From positions 5,952,001-6,016,000 of the forward strand of contig JALGAS010000004.1 of NCBI GenBank assembly GCA_023078685.1: a DNA stretch of 64,000 nucleotides. Direction: 5' to 3'. Below, in pieces: positions 1 to 11,748 of the stretch. The position numbers were made by a program, and so were the translations under genes. How positions within the stretch are numbered: the first letter of the stretch is position 1; each line of letters starts with the position of its first letter. Origin of the DNA: Neopestalotiopsis rosae (lineage: Eukaryota > Ascomycota > Sordariomycetes > Amphisphaeriales > Sporocadaceae). The notes below the pieces were generated by a model that was not told where the DNA came from, made no database searches, and worked only from the letters and a program-made list of their open reading frames with translations.

Positions 1-645
1 TAACAAATACATCTTTTTTTAAGCTTTTGCTTAGTTGAATTTTATGTAAGCAGCCACAATCCAGACAATGTAGAATCTCCTCCGATTTGCCATGTGAAAA
101 TAAACTACCTTTGGACTTGAATTCCTAGCGCCGTCCTGCTGAAAAACAAAGTTATCATAGCCCCGACGGGTACGCCGACCTCGCCATTTCTTACAATCAA
201 ATGGTTGCGACAATAATTTAGCAGTTGAAACGTAACGAAAATACCATCCAGGTCCATCCGCCGAATTCGTCGTCATTCTCTGATTTGCATCTAGCAACCT
301 TGAGGGCTCGACCCTTGAGAGGAGTAAAAGTTGTGTGTCCTGCCGATCATAGGACAAGACTCTTGGCGTACTTGGCATACTTGGCAAGACCCAACGACAT
401 GGACCTTGTTGGATAGGCAAGCCTCCTTTCAACGTCCCTACCTAGACTCAAGATCTTGCAAGCATTCATGCCATTTCAATCGACTCATACTTTCTCGCCT
501 GCTTCCTTTCATTTCTTACATCTTGCGATTGCTCAATTGAGAGTTGACCCTTACATTTGCTTGTCAACCTCAACTTCCTTGTCAATAACACGTCTTCCGT
601 TATTGTATCACTCACCTGGCATTGCCAAGAATCGTTGTTAAAGTC
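1..645. other. Left-edge intergenic sequence
   Basis: No convincing gene was seen. Open frames here are short and start at non-ATG codons. The last 200 bp or so are presumably the promoter of the MFS gene that begins at 646. Confidence 0.5.
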
Positions 646-2782
646 ATGGGTGGAATCGTGGAAAACAGTCACCCTCTGCGGGATGATACACCAGACACTG
701 CATCTCATGATACACCCTCGCGGGAAGACAAAATTGTGTTCAATGAACAAACCAATTATGTTTCGAAAGGGAAAATAATCATGGTATGTAAAGTTCTGAT
801 AGACTGGTGTCATGATGCTGCACGTGGCTGACCGTGGTGCATTAGATCTTTCTTGCATGCGCCAGCGTAGATCTGGTGGCACTCATGGACCAGACCACAC
901 TGGCTGCCAGTTTAAGCATCCTGGGTAACGCTCTCCAGGCAAGCCAGCAGATGTCCTGGATTGCCAATGGATACTTCATGTCAGTCTCGGCGGCCCATCC
1001 CTCGTGACGAATGAGCTAACGAAGCATTTAGAACTTCGACTATCGGCCAGTTACTTTACGGTCGACTGTCCGATATCTGGTCGCGCAAAGTGATCTTGCT
1101 CGTCGGGCTAGCCGTTTTCTTCTTTGGATCCCTAGCATCGTCATTGGCGCAAACAGCTACCCAACTCATCATCTTTCGAGCCTTCACTGGCTTTGGCGGA
1201 GGTGGCCTCATGACCATCGCTCAAATGATTGTCAGCGACGTCGTGCCTTTGCGTGAGAGGGGCAAATATCAAGGGATTTTGGTAAGGATTTAATTCATAA
1301 TCATTATCAACTTCCAAATCAAGGAACCTTAAATCTAACAGAAATTCCGACATAGGGAGCCGTGACAGCTCTGGGCAACGGTATCGGTCCGGTCATTGGT
1401 GGAGCGCTGTCTTCTAAATCTAGCGACTCATGGCGATGGATCTTTCGCCTCAATATGCCACTTACAGTGCTATCGACTGGCACTGTGGTATTCTTCATGC
1501 CTCTGAAGAAAGTTCATGGCGACTGGAAGATGTGAGTAGTGTATGGCCAAGTTGGTCGATGTCGCTAATGCTTGGGCACAGGAAAGTACGGGCTATTGAC
1601 TTCATTGGCATTGTCCTGGCTCTTGCTGGAGCCGTTGGCATGATGTTAGGTCTCACGTGGGGCGGAGTAGAATATCAATGGAACTCTCCTGCTGTCCTTA
1701 TCAGCATAATAGTCGGCGCATTTGTGTGTGCTTGCTTTGTCCTTTGGCAATGGAAAGGTCCCAGATTTCCTCTGGTACCATGTACGAATATCTTGGGTTT
1801 GAGAAACTTTGCTCACAATCACTAACATACTACAGTGGGTATCTTTCGTAGTCGTATGACTATTGGAGCCTGCCTTACCATGGCTTTGAATGGATGGAAT
1901 TTTGTCGTCCAGATGTATTACATCCCCCAATTCTACCAACTAGTCTACAACTATTCTCCAACCCAAGCGGGAGTCATGTTGCTTCCAATAACCTTGGTGC
2001 AGACAGCAAGCAGTACACTCTCGGGACTTATAGTGCATTGGGTTGGCCGATACCGAGAGTGCATTCTTTTTGGATGGCTCTGCTGGGCAGTCGGCCTTGG
2101 CCTCATGTCAACCCTTGATGAGACGTCGGGAATCGGCAAACAAATCGGTTATTCGTTGCTCATTGGAACTGGGGTTGGAAATACCCTCCAGCCGTACGAT
2201 TTCTTTCCCCAACCCCATCATTTCTGGGGCAATTGATACTGATATTTGCATAGTGCACTGATCGCCATCCAAGCCGGTGTTCCACGCAGCGATATGGCTG
2301 TTGTCACATCTTTCCGAAAGTCAGTAACTTCCAGATTCTTTACCTTTGGCCCCGTGGCTGACATACCGTCTGCAGCTTTGTAAGAAATCTTGGGGCCACG
2401 TTTGGGTTAGCCATTTGTGGTACAATTCTGTAGGTTAATATATCCTCACTAACATTCAGATATGCGCTAAAAATTCCATAGAAACAACGTTGTAAAAGCC
2501 TCCTTACCTACGCTAGATACCAGTCCCGACGCGTATGATAGGCTACTTGCCAGCCCCCAGGACTATTTGAAAACTCTGTCTGAGGATGATGCCGCAAGGA
2601 TCCGTGCGATGTTACTGCCAGTATACAGGCAGTCATTTGAGATCATATTCTGGGTAGGCGCTGGATTGGCAGGTCTTGGGTTTGTGGTTGCCTTCTTTTT
2701 GATGCCACAGTTGGAGCTTAACCGGCCAGATGATGCAAAGCTCAAAGATGAGGGACGCAAAGAGCAGCAGCAGGAGAAATGA
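646..2782 (+). CDS. MFS transporter, DHA2 (14-TMS drug:H+ antiporter) type
   Basis: Plasma-membrane major facilitator protein, expected to export toxic compounds or a metabolite. My model has nine exons: 646-783, 846-979, 1032-1281, 1356-1531, 1582-1781, 1836-2193, 2254-2319, 2376-2429 and 2482-2782. All junctions are GT-AG and in phase, giving 558 aa, the usual size for DHA2 proteins. Family marks seen are the helix-1 motif LVALMDQTTLA, motif A GRLSDIWSRK, the antiporter motif C GNGIGPVIGG, and a last membrane helix just before a charged, Gln-rich tail. ATG 646 is the first in-frame ATG. The next gene downstream is a secreted amino-acid oxidase on the same strand, but nothing shows that the two work together. 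Substrate is unknown. Confidence 0.88.
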
Positions 2783-3694
2783 TATTGTTGAATAGTAAGA
2801 ACTATACACGATGCGATATGCGCCATAGACTCGAGCAATCGTGTAAGTCTGGTTTGTATAGTATAAATTCGCGGACGTGTGAGATCAGCTGTTTTCTACT
2901 AACTATGTCAAGAAACAATGTAATGTATCTCCAATTTGTACAGACGCAAGTCTGCGGTATTTCAAAATGTTATTGTGATCCTCATCTTGGCAGTAAAAAT
3001 ATGTTGAATTAAACTTCTACCATTTATTTAGTTTATTGCATAGTCATTATGGGATCCGAGCGACTACAGTGCTGTTCGACGTTTTGTGCGACGATGGACC
3101 TCTGACTACTATTCACGGTCATCTCTCTGAGGCCTCTAGTATATCACAGAGGCTAATTACATGAACACGAGGGCATGAAATTCGCATGGTCACTCAGGTG
3201 TCATGAGTATGTAGTTCATGCTCAAAGCTTTTGCGTCGCGGAACTCTATGCATGTGCCGTACTGGGCAACACGAGTTCATATTACGTACCTATGCGATAT
3301 TTACCATCACTATGACTCATTATAAAGATCATCAAGGTGTTTGTGGCAAAATGCCTTTCTTGGCAGGTAAGTCGATCATATTGTCGGCATTATGCAGCCA
3401 AGAAAATAGGACATTATGCACCTTGAGGAACGGCCAAGGGCATGCGGCAACATACTCGCTCTTGGACAGTCTCATTCCCACTTGCGTTTAGATTATTTCA
3501 AGTACCCTTGAGGGCACAAATAGCCTCAAGATCGGCGATGAATGAGAAACGTAAGTACATGATGTCGAAACGGTCAGAATCCAGATGGAGCTCTCGAGCG
3601 AGCTGCACTCATCTTTAAATTGAGCGGCGGAAGACGGCGACACAATGCAATATCCCTGCAACACATTTCCCCTTCTTGTCACCGAATACCCAAC
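2783..3694. other. Intergenic, 0.9 kb
   Basis: Only short frames without recognisable content. The distal part is the presumed promoter of the L-amino-acid oxidase gene. Confidence 0.5.
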
Positions 3695-5470
3695 ATGTTC
3701 ACTCCAAAGACTTCTCGAATTATTCTCTTGTTCTTGGCTTATGCAGTCTATACCGTGGACGCGAATGTCCGCAACCCGCTCCTTCAGGACTTCAACTCGT
3801 TAGGTGCATGGTTTGATGGCGTTGCTTCTATCGCAAACTCTTCCCGACCAGAAAATGTCGACCAAGTAAAAAACAAGTCCATCGCCATCGTTGGGGCCGG
3901 TATCACAGGCTTAGCCACAGCTTTGATGCTGGATAGCGTCGGTGTCCACAATTGGGAGCTGCTAGAAGCAGACAATCGCGTCGGCGGACGCTTGCGTACC
4001 ATTTCCAATATTGGCGGCACGCAGGAGTGGGCAGAGATGGGACCGATGCGGCTGCCATACCGCGCAAAATACAAGAACAGCAGCGAAGTCATTGAGTACT
4101 CTGACCACGCCATGACGTTCCAACTCATCGACTGGCTCAACAACATGAACCGCGACAGCCACTCAGACCTCCACCTCGACCTCATTCCGTGGATCCAGCA
4201 TTCGCCCAACGAACTGTTGGCGCTTGGCACCGGACGACTGCCTGATGGTAGCGTTCCTACACGAGCCGATATTGCAGCCAACTCTAGTCTCGGCAAACCC
4301 GCACCATTGGACACCCAAGAATACAAGGACATGAAAGCGAAAATGAACACCATCATGATGAACAGCACGATCATCAAAGACATACAGCGCGACATTTGGA
4401 GAGTTCATGGCCGTGTCATGGAGCAAGGTCTTGACGAGATCAGTCAACAAAGCATGCTGCGAAATATCTGGAATGCGAGTGCCAACGTGACGGATGCTAT
4501 ACATACCGCCACCGATTATGATGTCTTTTGGGACGAGATGCACCACAACTCCAACCTCGCCCAGGACGGAGGCGCCAGTGCCATTGCAGAGACTGAATGG
4601 AAGTGCATCGACGGTGGATTCAGTCGTCTGTCACAAGCAGTCGTGCCACATGTTAAGGATCGCTTGCAATTGAATACTCAGATCCGAAACATCGAGGCGC
4701 TTCTTGATCAAGATGGCGTGATTTCCGGAACGCGCCTGTCGTGCGTCGAACCGTCTGTTAATACGACGTCCGTGAAGCCTCAGCCAAACCAATCCAAGGA
4801 CTATGATTACACCATGCTCTCAATTCCCTTCACCATGACACGAATGATGTCACTGCCCTCATTCTCATCGGTCAAGACCCGAGCCATGTCGGAGCGGGGT
4901 CTCAGACTCAAGGATGCTTGCAAAGTTGCGCTGCTTTTCAGCGAACGCTTCTGGGAAAAGGGCGAGCGTCCAATCTTTGGCGGATACTCGACGCCTCGGG
5001 ATGCAGCCGTTGGGGCATTGTACTATCCAGTGTACAATCTGAACGAAACGGGACGGCCAGGACTGATAATGCATTACCGCGGTGGTGATTGGTCCAGTCG
5101 ATTCGCCAGCCTGAGTGATGAGGAGCATGTCAGTATTGTGCTAGACGCTATTGCGGACCTTCACGGTGAGCATGTGCGAGAACTGTACACGGGCGACTAC
5201 GAGAGAGTATGCTGGCTGAACGAGCCCCATATTGCCACAAGCTGGACTCGTCCGGACGTGGCGCAGCATAGATTGTACATCCCCACGTACCACCAGACTG
5301 AGCAAAATATTATTCTGATTGGCGAGCATACGGCGCCCACGCATGCATGGATAAGCTCATCGCTGCACTCTGCTGTTCGAGGCGCAATTCAGCTGCTTTT
5401 GGAGTTGGGTTTAGTGGATGAGGCTAAGGAACTCAACCAGCGTTGGATGGGTCGCTGGATTCAAATCTAG
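3695..5470 (+). CDS. Secreted flavin L-amino-acid oxidase
   Basis: FAD enzyme of the flavin monoamine oxidase superfamily. It would oxidise L-amino acids to 2-oxoacids with release of ammonia and H2O2, outside the cell. The gene is a single exon of 591 aa. The ATG at 3695 opens a hydrophobic signal peptide (about residues 9-22). The open frame extends 25 codons upstream but without an ATG. The Rossmann motif GAGITG is at residues 67-72, followed about 25 residues later by RVGGR, the usual GG-doublet of this family. The C-terminal FAD-contact region reads IGEHTAPTHAWISSSLHSA. Many potential N-glycosylation sites are present. The family includes secreted fungal L-lysine alpha-oxidases and broad LAAOs; substrate cannot be told from sequence. 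It has no introns, unlike most neighbours. Confidence 0.85.
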   Translation: MFTPKTSRIILLFLAYAVYTVDANVRNPLLQDFNSLGAWFDGVASIANSSRPENVDQVKNKSIAIVGAGITGLATALMLDSVGVHNWELLEADNRVGGRLRTISNIGGTQEWAEMGPMRLPYRAKYKNSSEVIEYSDHAMTFQLIDWLNNMNRDSHSDLHLDLIPWIQHSPNELLALGTGRLPDGSVPTRADIAANSSLGKPAPLDTQEYKDMKAKMNTIMMNSTIIKDIQRDIWRVHGRVMEQGLDEISQQSMLRNIWNASANVTDAIHTATDYDVFWDEMHHNSNLAQDGGASAIAETEWKCIDGGFSRLSQAVVPHVKDRLQLNTQIRNIEALLDQDGVISGTRLSCVEPSVNTTSVKPQPNQSKDYDYTMLSIPFTMTRMMSLPSFSSVKTRAMSERGLRLKDACKVALLFSERFWEKGERPIFGGYSTPRDAAVGALYYPVYNLNETGRPGLIMHYRGGDWSSRFASLSDEEHVSIVLDAIADLHGEHVRELYTGDYERVCWLNEPHIATSWTRPDVAQHRLYIPTYHQTEQNIILIGEHTAPTHAWISSSLHSAVRGAIQLLLELGLVDEAKELNQRWMGRWIQI

Positions 5471-6096
5471 ATCAAGCCGGTGCAAGTCACAGTGGAAGCA
5501 GATCACATGCTTGCGTATAATAGATTGCTCCTCAGCACGTCTCTTTCGTACTTCTATTCATGATCAAATCATACTCATCTTGTTGCTTATTAAGAATGGC
5601 TCCTGCTTTTTGTTCAAATACTGAATTGGTCACTGGCCATCGTCAACTCGGCGCTACCGACACCTTAAAACTTCAGGTCGAAGCGTTAGAGAAGTGCAGC
5701 AACAATCAGAATAGCACAAGCCAGGCAAGACTGTTTCATAATCAGCCAGCAATTTGCAGTGTCAAAGGATAGAAAAAAAGACACCTAGCTCACAGGTTCC
5801 TTATAACATCACTCTAGTCAAGGTACGCTATCAGAAAATCATTCCAACAGTCGCTAGTAGATGTTAAATTGGGACCGCGAAATTACATGCTTTACCACCA
5901 CTGTATCTAGTGGCGGTACATAGATGCGCCAGAACCGTTGGACCAAGAAACCATGTTAATTGATATTGACTGCTCCTTCTCTAAGTCTGACCATGTAACA
6001 CTCCGACCATACTTCGCAAAGGACGTGTCTTCTACCAACGACAGATTGTTGCGACTATGAAACCGCCTCCACTTATTTCACCACCTGGATTCATGG
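5471..6096. other. Intergenic between convergent genes
   Basis: This is the shared 3' region of the L-amino-acid oxidase (+) and the amidase (-). No gene seen. Confidence 0.5.
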
Positions 6097-8019
6097 TCAA
6101 GAGAGCACTGCGCCGCCCCGTAATGTACTCCCAACTTTAGGCGCTTGTATAATGCCTGCCTCCACCAGGTCTATAGCTAAACGCGACAAGAGGCCATCAC
6201 AGCCCTTCGCAGCTAGAACCCCTACAGCCACGGGCAGATACTCCACATGGTTCGTAATGCTGCTCCAGCTCGACACCTCGCCGATCGGAAAGACGAAATC
6301 CGGGCACTCGGAAAGTACCGATATGCGGGCAGCAGAGAACCCAGTGTAGGGAGCTGGTGGGTCAATATCATAGCGATTGCGCGGGTTCTGCGTGCCCATT
6401 TTTGCAGGATACAGCACCAAGCTAGACGAGCATTGTGCCGGGTCGTCATCTACTTCAGGCAGGACGACATTGTTGAACCAGTTCATGAACAGCGTCTTGT
6501 TGTGCATCGCTTCATCCCACGAGTAGTTCGCTGCCCATGCCCAGCGGGCTAGCGGTGCTGGGTCAATGAAAGGTCGTCGTCCGTCGTGCAAGGCCGCGTA
6601 GTCGGCTAGAAACGGGCCAGACACTTTTTCTATTTGTCCTTGCCCAGTGAGGACTGGATACGTGACGTTGAGCATCGTAGACAGATCCGGGTCACCGTTT
6701 GCACCGGAATTGGTATTCCTCCACAATTCAGTCACGTTGACAGCTTCGATGGTGCCATTGACATGGCCTGCCACGGCAACAGCAAAGTGGTTGAGAATAC
6801 GACCTGCTTCAGAAGTCGACTCTGGCCACGAAACTGTCAAAAGCTTGGTTGGATATCGAAGTTGCGCATTATCAATCGTTGACATCGAGGTATAGTTTGA
6901 CCCGTACATGACCTGTTGGAGCTTGTCCCAAAGTACGGGGTCTCTCACGCGGAATCCAGCAGTGTCTAGAGGTTCAGAAAGCGGCATGACATTGTCCAAG
7001 GCCACGGAACCATGCGACGGCCTATTTCCAAACACGCCGTTCACGCCAGCGGGACTTCGGATGCTGCCGCCAGTGTCGGTGCCAACTGCTGCATCCAGCC
7101 ACTCATACGATGCCATGGATGCGCCGGCGCCAGAGCTTGACGAAGAAGGGTCTTGGTAACCATCTCCGCGGGGGTTAAATGGCGAGTGATAGTCTACCCA
7201 ATCCGCCGTGGCCACCTCGCTGGTGGCGAACTGCGACACCTTTTGCGTGCCTACAACTACAGCTCCCGCGGCCAACAACCTGGAGATTGCTGCACAAGTA
7301 GAGCTCTCGGGAGGATAGAGATGGTACCATGCCCGGTTGCCATTTGACTTCTTGACTCCTGCCAGAGAGAAAATATCCTTGACAGCAATTCGCACGCCAG
7401 CCAACGGCTGTGTTTCGGAAGGTTCATAGTACAGCCTAGAGGGCACGCCAACGGTTACAGTAGCGGAGCCTGCTATTTTGGCTGATAAAATCTCGAATGA
7501 GCCATCGGGATTCTGCAAAAGGGCCTCATTGAATGTCCCGGCAAAGTCGTCATACAGACGATGAACCTCGTGTAAGTTTCCCGTTGACTTGTCCAAAATG
7601 TATGGTCCTTTAGGGATTTCTGAGCTCCACGAATACTGAAGAATGGTAGAGTTGACGGCCTCGATGGGCATAACCCTGATGGCGCTCTTATTGACGTCTG
7701 GCTCACTCGTGGTCCGAGAAAGGATTATGAATTCAAGAAAAGCGGGTTGGAAAATATCATCAACCCGTTCCCACGTTTTGGCTAGGTTGGGGACATCTGC
7801 AGCCGCCGTTCCATTAGCAAAAACAGAGACCGGGACAAGACCAAATGAAGAAGTGTGGTTTTCGAAGATGACTGGGTCAAAAGAAATCGTTGCTGAGGCA
7901 TGAGGAGAGACAAAATATGAAATGTTATTGATGTGCACTGTCAACCCCGCTGGGACAATACTGGATGCGCTGCATGATACAGCTCCTAGTAGCATTATCT
8001 CAGGCCACGGCAGCTTCAT
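6097..8019 (-). CDS. Secreted amidase-signature hydrolase
   Basis: Amidase-signature (AS) family enzyme with a Ser-cisSer-Lys triad that cleaves C-N amide bonds. Single exon, 640 aa. An N-terminal hydrophobic segment (about residues 5-24) looks like a signal peptide, so the enzyme is probably secreted or vacuolar. About 190 residues precede the AS core. That arrangement matches fungal amidases with an N-terminal Arp1/scytalone-dehydratase-like domain. Catalytic elements seen: Lys214 in IAVKDIF, the Ser-rich SSSSSSGAG around 292-299 with the cis-Ser, and nucleophile Ser319 in GTDTGGSIR. Together with the LAAO next to it, it could release and oxidise amino compounds outside the cell, but that link rests only on proximity. 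Confidence 0.85.
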   Translation of the reverse strand: MKLPWPEIMLLGAVSCSASSIVPAGLTVHINNISYFVSPHASATISFDPVIFENHTSSFGLVPVSVFANGTAAADVPNLAKTWERVDDIFQPAFLEFIILSRTTSEPDVNKSAIRVMPIEAVNSTILQYSWSSEIPKGPYILDKSTGNLHEVHRLYDDFAGTFNEALLQNPDGSFEILSAKIAGSATVTVGVPSRLYYEPSETQPLAGVRIAVKDIFSLAGVKKSNGNRAWYHLYPPESSTCAAISRLLAAGAVVVGTQKVSQFATSEVATADWVDYHSPFNPRGDGYQDPSSSSSGAGASMASYEWLDAAVGTDTGGSIRSPAGVNGVFGNRPSHGSVALDNVMPLSEPLDTAGFRVRDPVLWDKLQQVMYGSNYTSMSTIDNAQLRYPTKLLTVSWPESTSEAGRILNHFAVAVAGHVNGTIEAVNVTELWRNTNSGANGDPDLSTMLNVTYPVLTGQGQIEKVSGPFLADYAALHDGRRPFIDPAPLARWAWAANYSWDEAMHNKTLFMNWFNNVVLPEVDDDPAQCSSSLVLYPAKMGTQNPRNRYDIDPPAPYTGFSAARISVLSECPDFVFPIGEVSSWSSITNHVEYLPVAVGVLAAKGCDGLLSRLAIDLVEAGIIQAPKVGSTLRGGAVLS

Positions 8020-8779
8020 ATTGTTGTATTTGATGTTGAAATATAATGTTGCATGTGCAAGAAAACAATTGCCAATGGTTGATCGTGATCCTCTTGTCGG
8101 TTTATTGGCAAGCGTGTCTGTGCAGGGTTATTTCTATATAGCTTTTTCTATTCTAGGAAACAACCATACTACATATCATTGCTCCTAGATATTCTGTTAA
8201 CCATTTTCAAAAACGATATCTAAGGCCGTGGAACCTTTTCAGTAGTCATCAAAGCACCTTGGCGGCCAGTGACGGATGGAACGCGATTAAACGACTCGCC
8301 AAGAAGATCGACATGGGTCAGCATCCCTACCCTACTGATCATAACGTAAGGTCGATCAATGGCCATAACCTTGATGGACAGAAACCTCTGCTCAGTTTCT
8401 CAAAAAGATCGGGGCCATAGCATGAGGAATCTTTCACGTGGTAAACTTAATCATGGCCCCAAGGGTGGTTTTGCTGGGCTGCGGACCCTTTGTGTTGGCC
8501 CACCTACGATGAATCATTTCGTACTGAAGCTCAGGAAGATCTTGGGACCGGAAAGGTATAGGTACTCATAACGAGAAGGAAGCACTTTTTCTTACTCGGA
8601 AGAAATGTGCAAGAATGTCAATAACAATTATAAACCACTTCTGTTTCTATTTCTTGTTCTTCTGATGCAAACCTCATATATAGTCGTAATCAATGAAATC
8701 GGGCATCACTTGACAGGCAAAGGACGAGTAGTTTCTGATTGGTATTCTTGGGTCACAAACGTCAATATGAGATCAGATA
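8020..8779. other. Intergenic, 0.76 kb
   Basis: Contains the presumed amidase promoter (first 200 bp) and the 3' end of the FAD oxidase gene. No further gene seen. Confidence 0.5.
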
Positions 8780-10657
8780 CTATCTTGCTGACAGATCCCA
8801 TTGACCTGCGAGGTTCCTAGGCCCCTTTGGGCCTTCTTCCAAGCCATTGTCACGACACTTGTCATTGCGCCATCGCCAAAAGGGATACATAAAGGAGGAA
8901 CTGCTGCTTCCATTCTCGAAAATATTGGCAGCGTGCTAGAAGGTTTAACTGGTAAGTCGCCGTCGTATTGTTCATGGATGAAGCACAACGAACCTTTCCC
9001 AGGACTGGTAGAAACTTGGCCCCATGGCCACTGCCACCGGTGCAAACAAAGACAGACCGATCGGCGTATGTGGGAACGTAATCGACCTTGCACATGCATC
9101 GTCAGTGTTCGGCCTTGAACAGTTCCATAAAAACACGGGTGGAAAGAATGACTGACAAGAAATGAATTATCCAAAGAGTCGGTGTACCAGCAGAATTTAC
9201 TCGAGTGAAAGGGAGTATCAACGAATTCGGGCAAGAAGATTGACACAAACTGCCTGATCGCGTCCACAGCTGGTTGGGGAAGATTCTGTGGTTTGCCCGG
9301 CGGGAGCGGGACTGACCACTGCCCATCCTGCGTGAAAGGCGTTCCTTCAGGCGCGGGCACAAAATTGGTGAACTGGAGAGATATGTCAGATGATTATGTT
9401 CGTGCCTCACACTGTGCCAACCACTCTTTCGGCATGCTCTCTATGCAGGGTCATTCTTACCTTTATACCACGGTAACCAATCTTGATGAGGCCATCTGCG
9501 GTTCTCGGAAAGACATACACACTACCAGTGTCTTTGCCATTTCGATCGCGCGGGGTGCTTTTCCAAGTCATGACTGGAAAGTTTTCGGGCGCATATTTGG
9601 ACCAGAGTTCCTCATTGTCGGGGTCAATGTGAAAGGTCACAATACTCCCAGCCGATGATTCAAGATGGTAGGAAAGCTCCGGTAGTATTTGAGTCGAGTA
9701 TGATCCACCTGGATAATGTTATTGTAAGCGGATATTTGGGTCTGAAAATAATGCCTGGCTTACCTGCAATCACGACGACATCGCTCTCATGAAAAATAGC
9801 ATCTTTTGTCTTGATACCAATAGCCTTTTTGTGATCAGCTTTTTTTGTATCCGGTGATACAGTCTCCAAGACGAGAGAATCAAAGGAACCTTTATCAGGT
9901 CCTAACTGGAAATCGACTCCCAGATCGACCGCCCTCTTATAAAAATGCGCACAAGAATCGCTGCACTTGACAAAGCCGGAGATGGAGTCGAGTACGGCCT
10001 CAAACGTTTTGTCCTCTTCGTCGGGGATATCAAAGTCCAGCAATTTGTCGCCCCAACCTAGTTGCTCTGCCCGCTGACGGTCGCCAGCGTCGCTTTTGAC
10101 GAACTGCGTGTGTCGGAGCCCGTCTCGTGCCAGACTAGCCAAAGTTTCTCTTTCCAGCAAGCCGAGTTCGTCACTCGGCTGCACTCTTAACATGCCACTT
10201 TCCACGAAGAAGTCCTTTTGGTGCTTCTGATTCATCTGGAGCCAGAGCTCACGACTTTCCAGGGCAAGCTGTTGGTAGTGAATCTTGTTTCCATACGATG
10301 ATCGCATCTTGATGCGTAAGTTCAATGTCGTTATGAAAAGCGATTGACAGATTCAGGTTGCGACTTACAATCTTGTTGTGGTCAACAGATGCTGCCTCGT
10401 GCGACGGATCTTCGCCTGGGACATACGCAGTGTCATTGTATGCACACTGATCAAAGACTGTCACTTTGTGCCCTGCAGCGGCAGTCAATATGTGGCATTG
10501 TTCGAAGGAATACACGTGTACTCACCATTTGCTCGCAAAGCGACGGCTAGGGAAAGACCAAAAATGCCAGCTAGTTCACCAATTAGATGAGGTAGCATTA
10601 GAAGCTTGGGCTTCAAGATATACCTCCGACAATATTCACAACTTTGGGTTCTGCCAT
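8780..10657 (-). CDS. FAD-dependent amine oxidase, MSOX / fructosyl-amine oxidase type (paralogue 1)
   Basis: DAO-superfamily flavoenzyme expected to oxidise a secondary amine such as an N-methyl, cyclic (pipecolate, saccharopine) or fructosyl (Amadori) amino acid. Eight exons read in phase: 10657-10624, 10570-10526, 10472-10369, 10307-9764, 9708-9461, 9372-9157, 9086-8994 and 8935-8780, giving 479 aa. The tiny first exon supplies the start of the Rossmann motif, completed across intron 1 as VGAGIFGLS. Other marks are NKIMRSSYG, CWYTDSLDN (its Cys corresponds to the covalent-FAD Cys of MSOX), CTGGSGHGAKFLPVLG and a C-terminal WRWR. It is paralogous to the intronless gene at 15479. No CGG-N6-CCG palindrome was found upstream, unlike the core cluster genes. 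Substrate is not predictable. Confidence 0.85.
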
Positions 10658-11157
10658 TTGATCAGGATTGGAATAACATATGAGGTTAGGGTGCAATTGA
10701 TTCAGCTGTGACGTATATGGAGCTCTATGAGTGGCATCTGACTTCAGTTTGAGTTTGAAAGCCGGAGGAGATTGCCCACTTCTCTATACTGATGCCAAAT
10801 ACATGAGGAACACAAAAAGAACATGGAGTTCAATTTGAAGCGCTCGATGGGGAATTCGAGTGTTGGCTGTCGTCGGGAACCAGCAGAAGACCGAGAACCT
10901 TGCAGGCTGCTCCTCGAATCGCCACTCTTGGCGTGCAGATCAGGTTTGTAGATTCGATTATGCAGCATCTCGAATGCGCAAGTCCCGCCCCGACCTCGCC
11001 GAGTGCCGTTGCGCGACCTGGCTTCCGTTGCCTTAGCGCGATCGTTTCAGTACGGCCTCCCTCGCGGAGACAAGTAGTTGGGCCCATGTCTATGATCATC
11101 GCTGTGGCGGAGCGACTCATATCTCGATGCTCACGTCCACCATTGGCCTCCATACTC
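10658..11157. other. Intergenic, 0.5 kb
   Basis: Upstream region of FAD oxidase paralogue 1 and 3' region of the small membrane protein. Open frames of about 100 codons on both strands show no family features. I do not call them. Confidence 0.45.
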
Positions 11158-11523
11158 TCAAAACACCTTTTTGCTCCCATCTACGGTCCGTGGACCTAGT
11201 GCAAGCGCCGCCAAAGTCAATAAGGCACCGGAACCTTCCCAGACAGAAGGGACTCTCCACCCCTGATTCCAGAAGACGGCGGTAGTCAACAGGCGCATGG
11301 GCACCGTTAGGATGAAGAATGTGGTATTCTCCTCATAGGCCGCAAGCGTGTAGTAGATACCCATAGCGATGGCAGCGAGTGAATTGCCCCGGGCCACGGG
11401 GGTGCACGCCGGTGAGAACCCCAGTCCCGTAGCGGCAGATGTGGGGTCCAGTAGCGTGTATATGCCAGATGCGAGGCACGTCAACCCAAAGGCAAAGATG
11501 GTAACAGCAGCTGGGGATGGCAT
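11158..11523 (-). CDS. Small four-helix membrane protein, DUF4267-like
   Basis: A 121-aa single-exon protein with about four hydrophobic segments (residues 6-25, 47-64, 70-88 and 98-113), hence an integral membrane protein. The layout resembles the fungal DUF4267 family, including an ARGN/R-type motif before the second helix (VARGNSLAAIAMG here). No catalytic motif is visible and function is unknown. The ATG at 11523 is the first in frame. It lies between FAD oxidase paralogue 1 and the sugar porter. The family assignment is from memory and only moderately certain. Confidence 0.55.
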   Translation of the reverse strand: MPSPAAVTIFAFGLTCLASGIYTLLDPTSAATGLGFSPACTPVARGNSLAAIAMGIYYTLAAYEENTTFFILTVPMRLLTTAVFWNQGWRVPSVWEGSGALLTLAALALGPRTVDGSKKVF

Positions 11524-11748
11524 CGCGGCTGATCGAGTCAGATTCGTCGCGGATTTGGCTGTGTTGGGGTCGCAATGTGTGGTGTACTATGTGAGGAAGA
11601 GAGAAGCTCGAGCGACCGGTCCGCCGATAGTGCTCAAATTGGCTCCGCATCAATGGGACATGACGGTCTGTTGGTTTGACGCGTCGTACTTGTTGGTGGG
11701 CCATTCCCGAAACGATGCATCGTGTAAAACGTGCGCAACCAACCATAA

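Noticed and set aside
3784..4546. Antisense frames of 127-203 codons within the L-amino-acid oxidase gene
   Set aside because: Shadow frames of a well-supported single-exon gene, with no domain features.
8862..9020. Alternative C-termini for FAD oxidase paralogue 1 in the other two frames
   Set aside because: Only the acceptor at 8936 gives the family-like HAANIFENG then WRWR ending.
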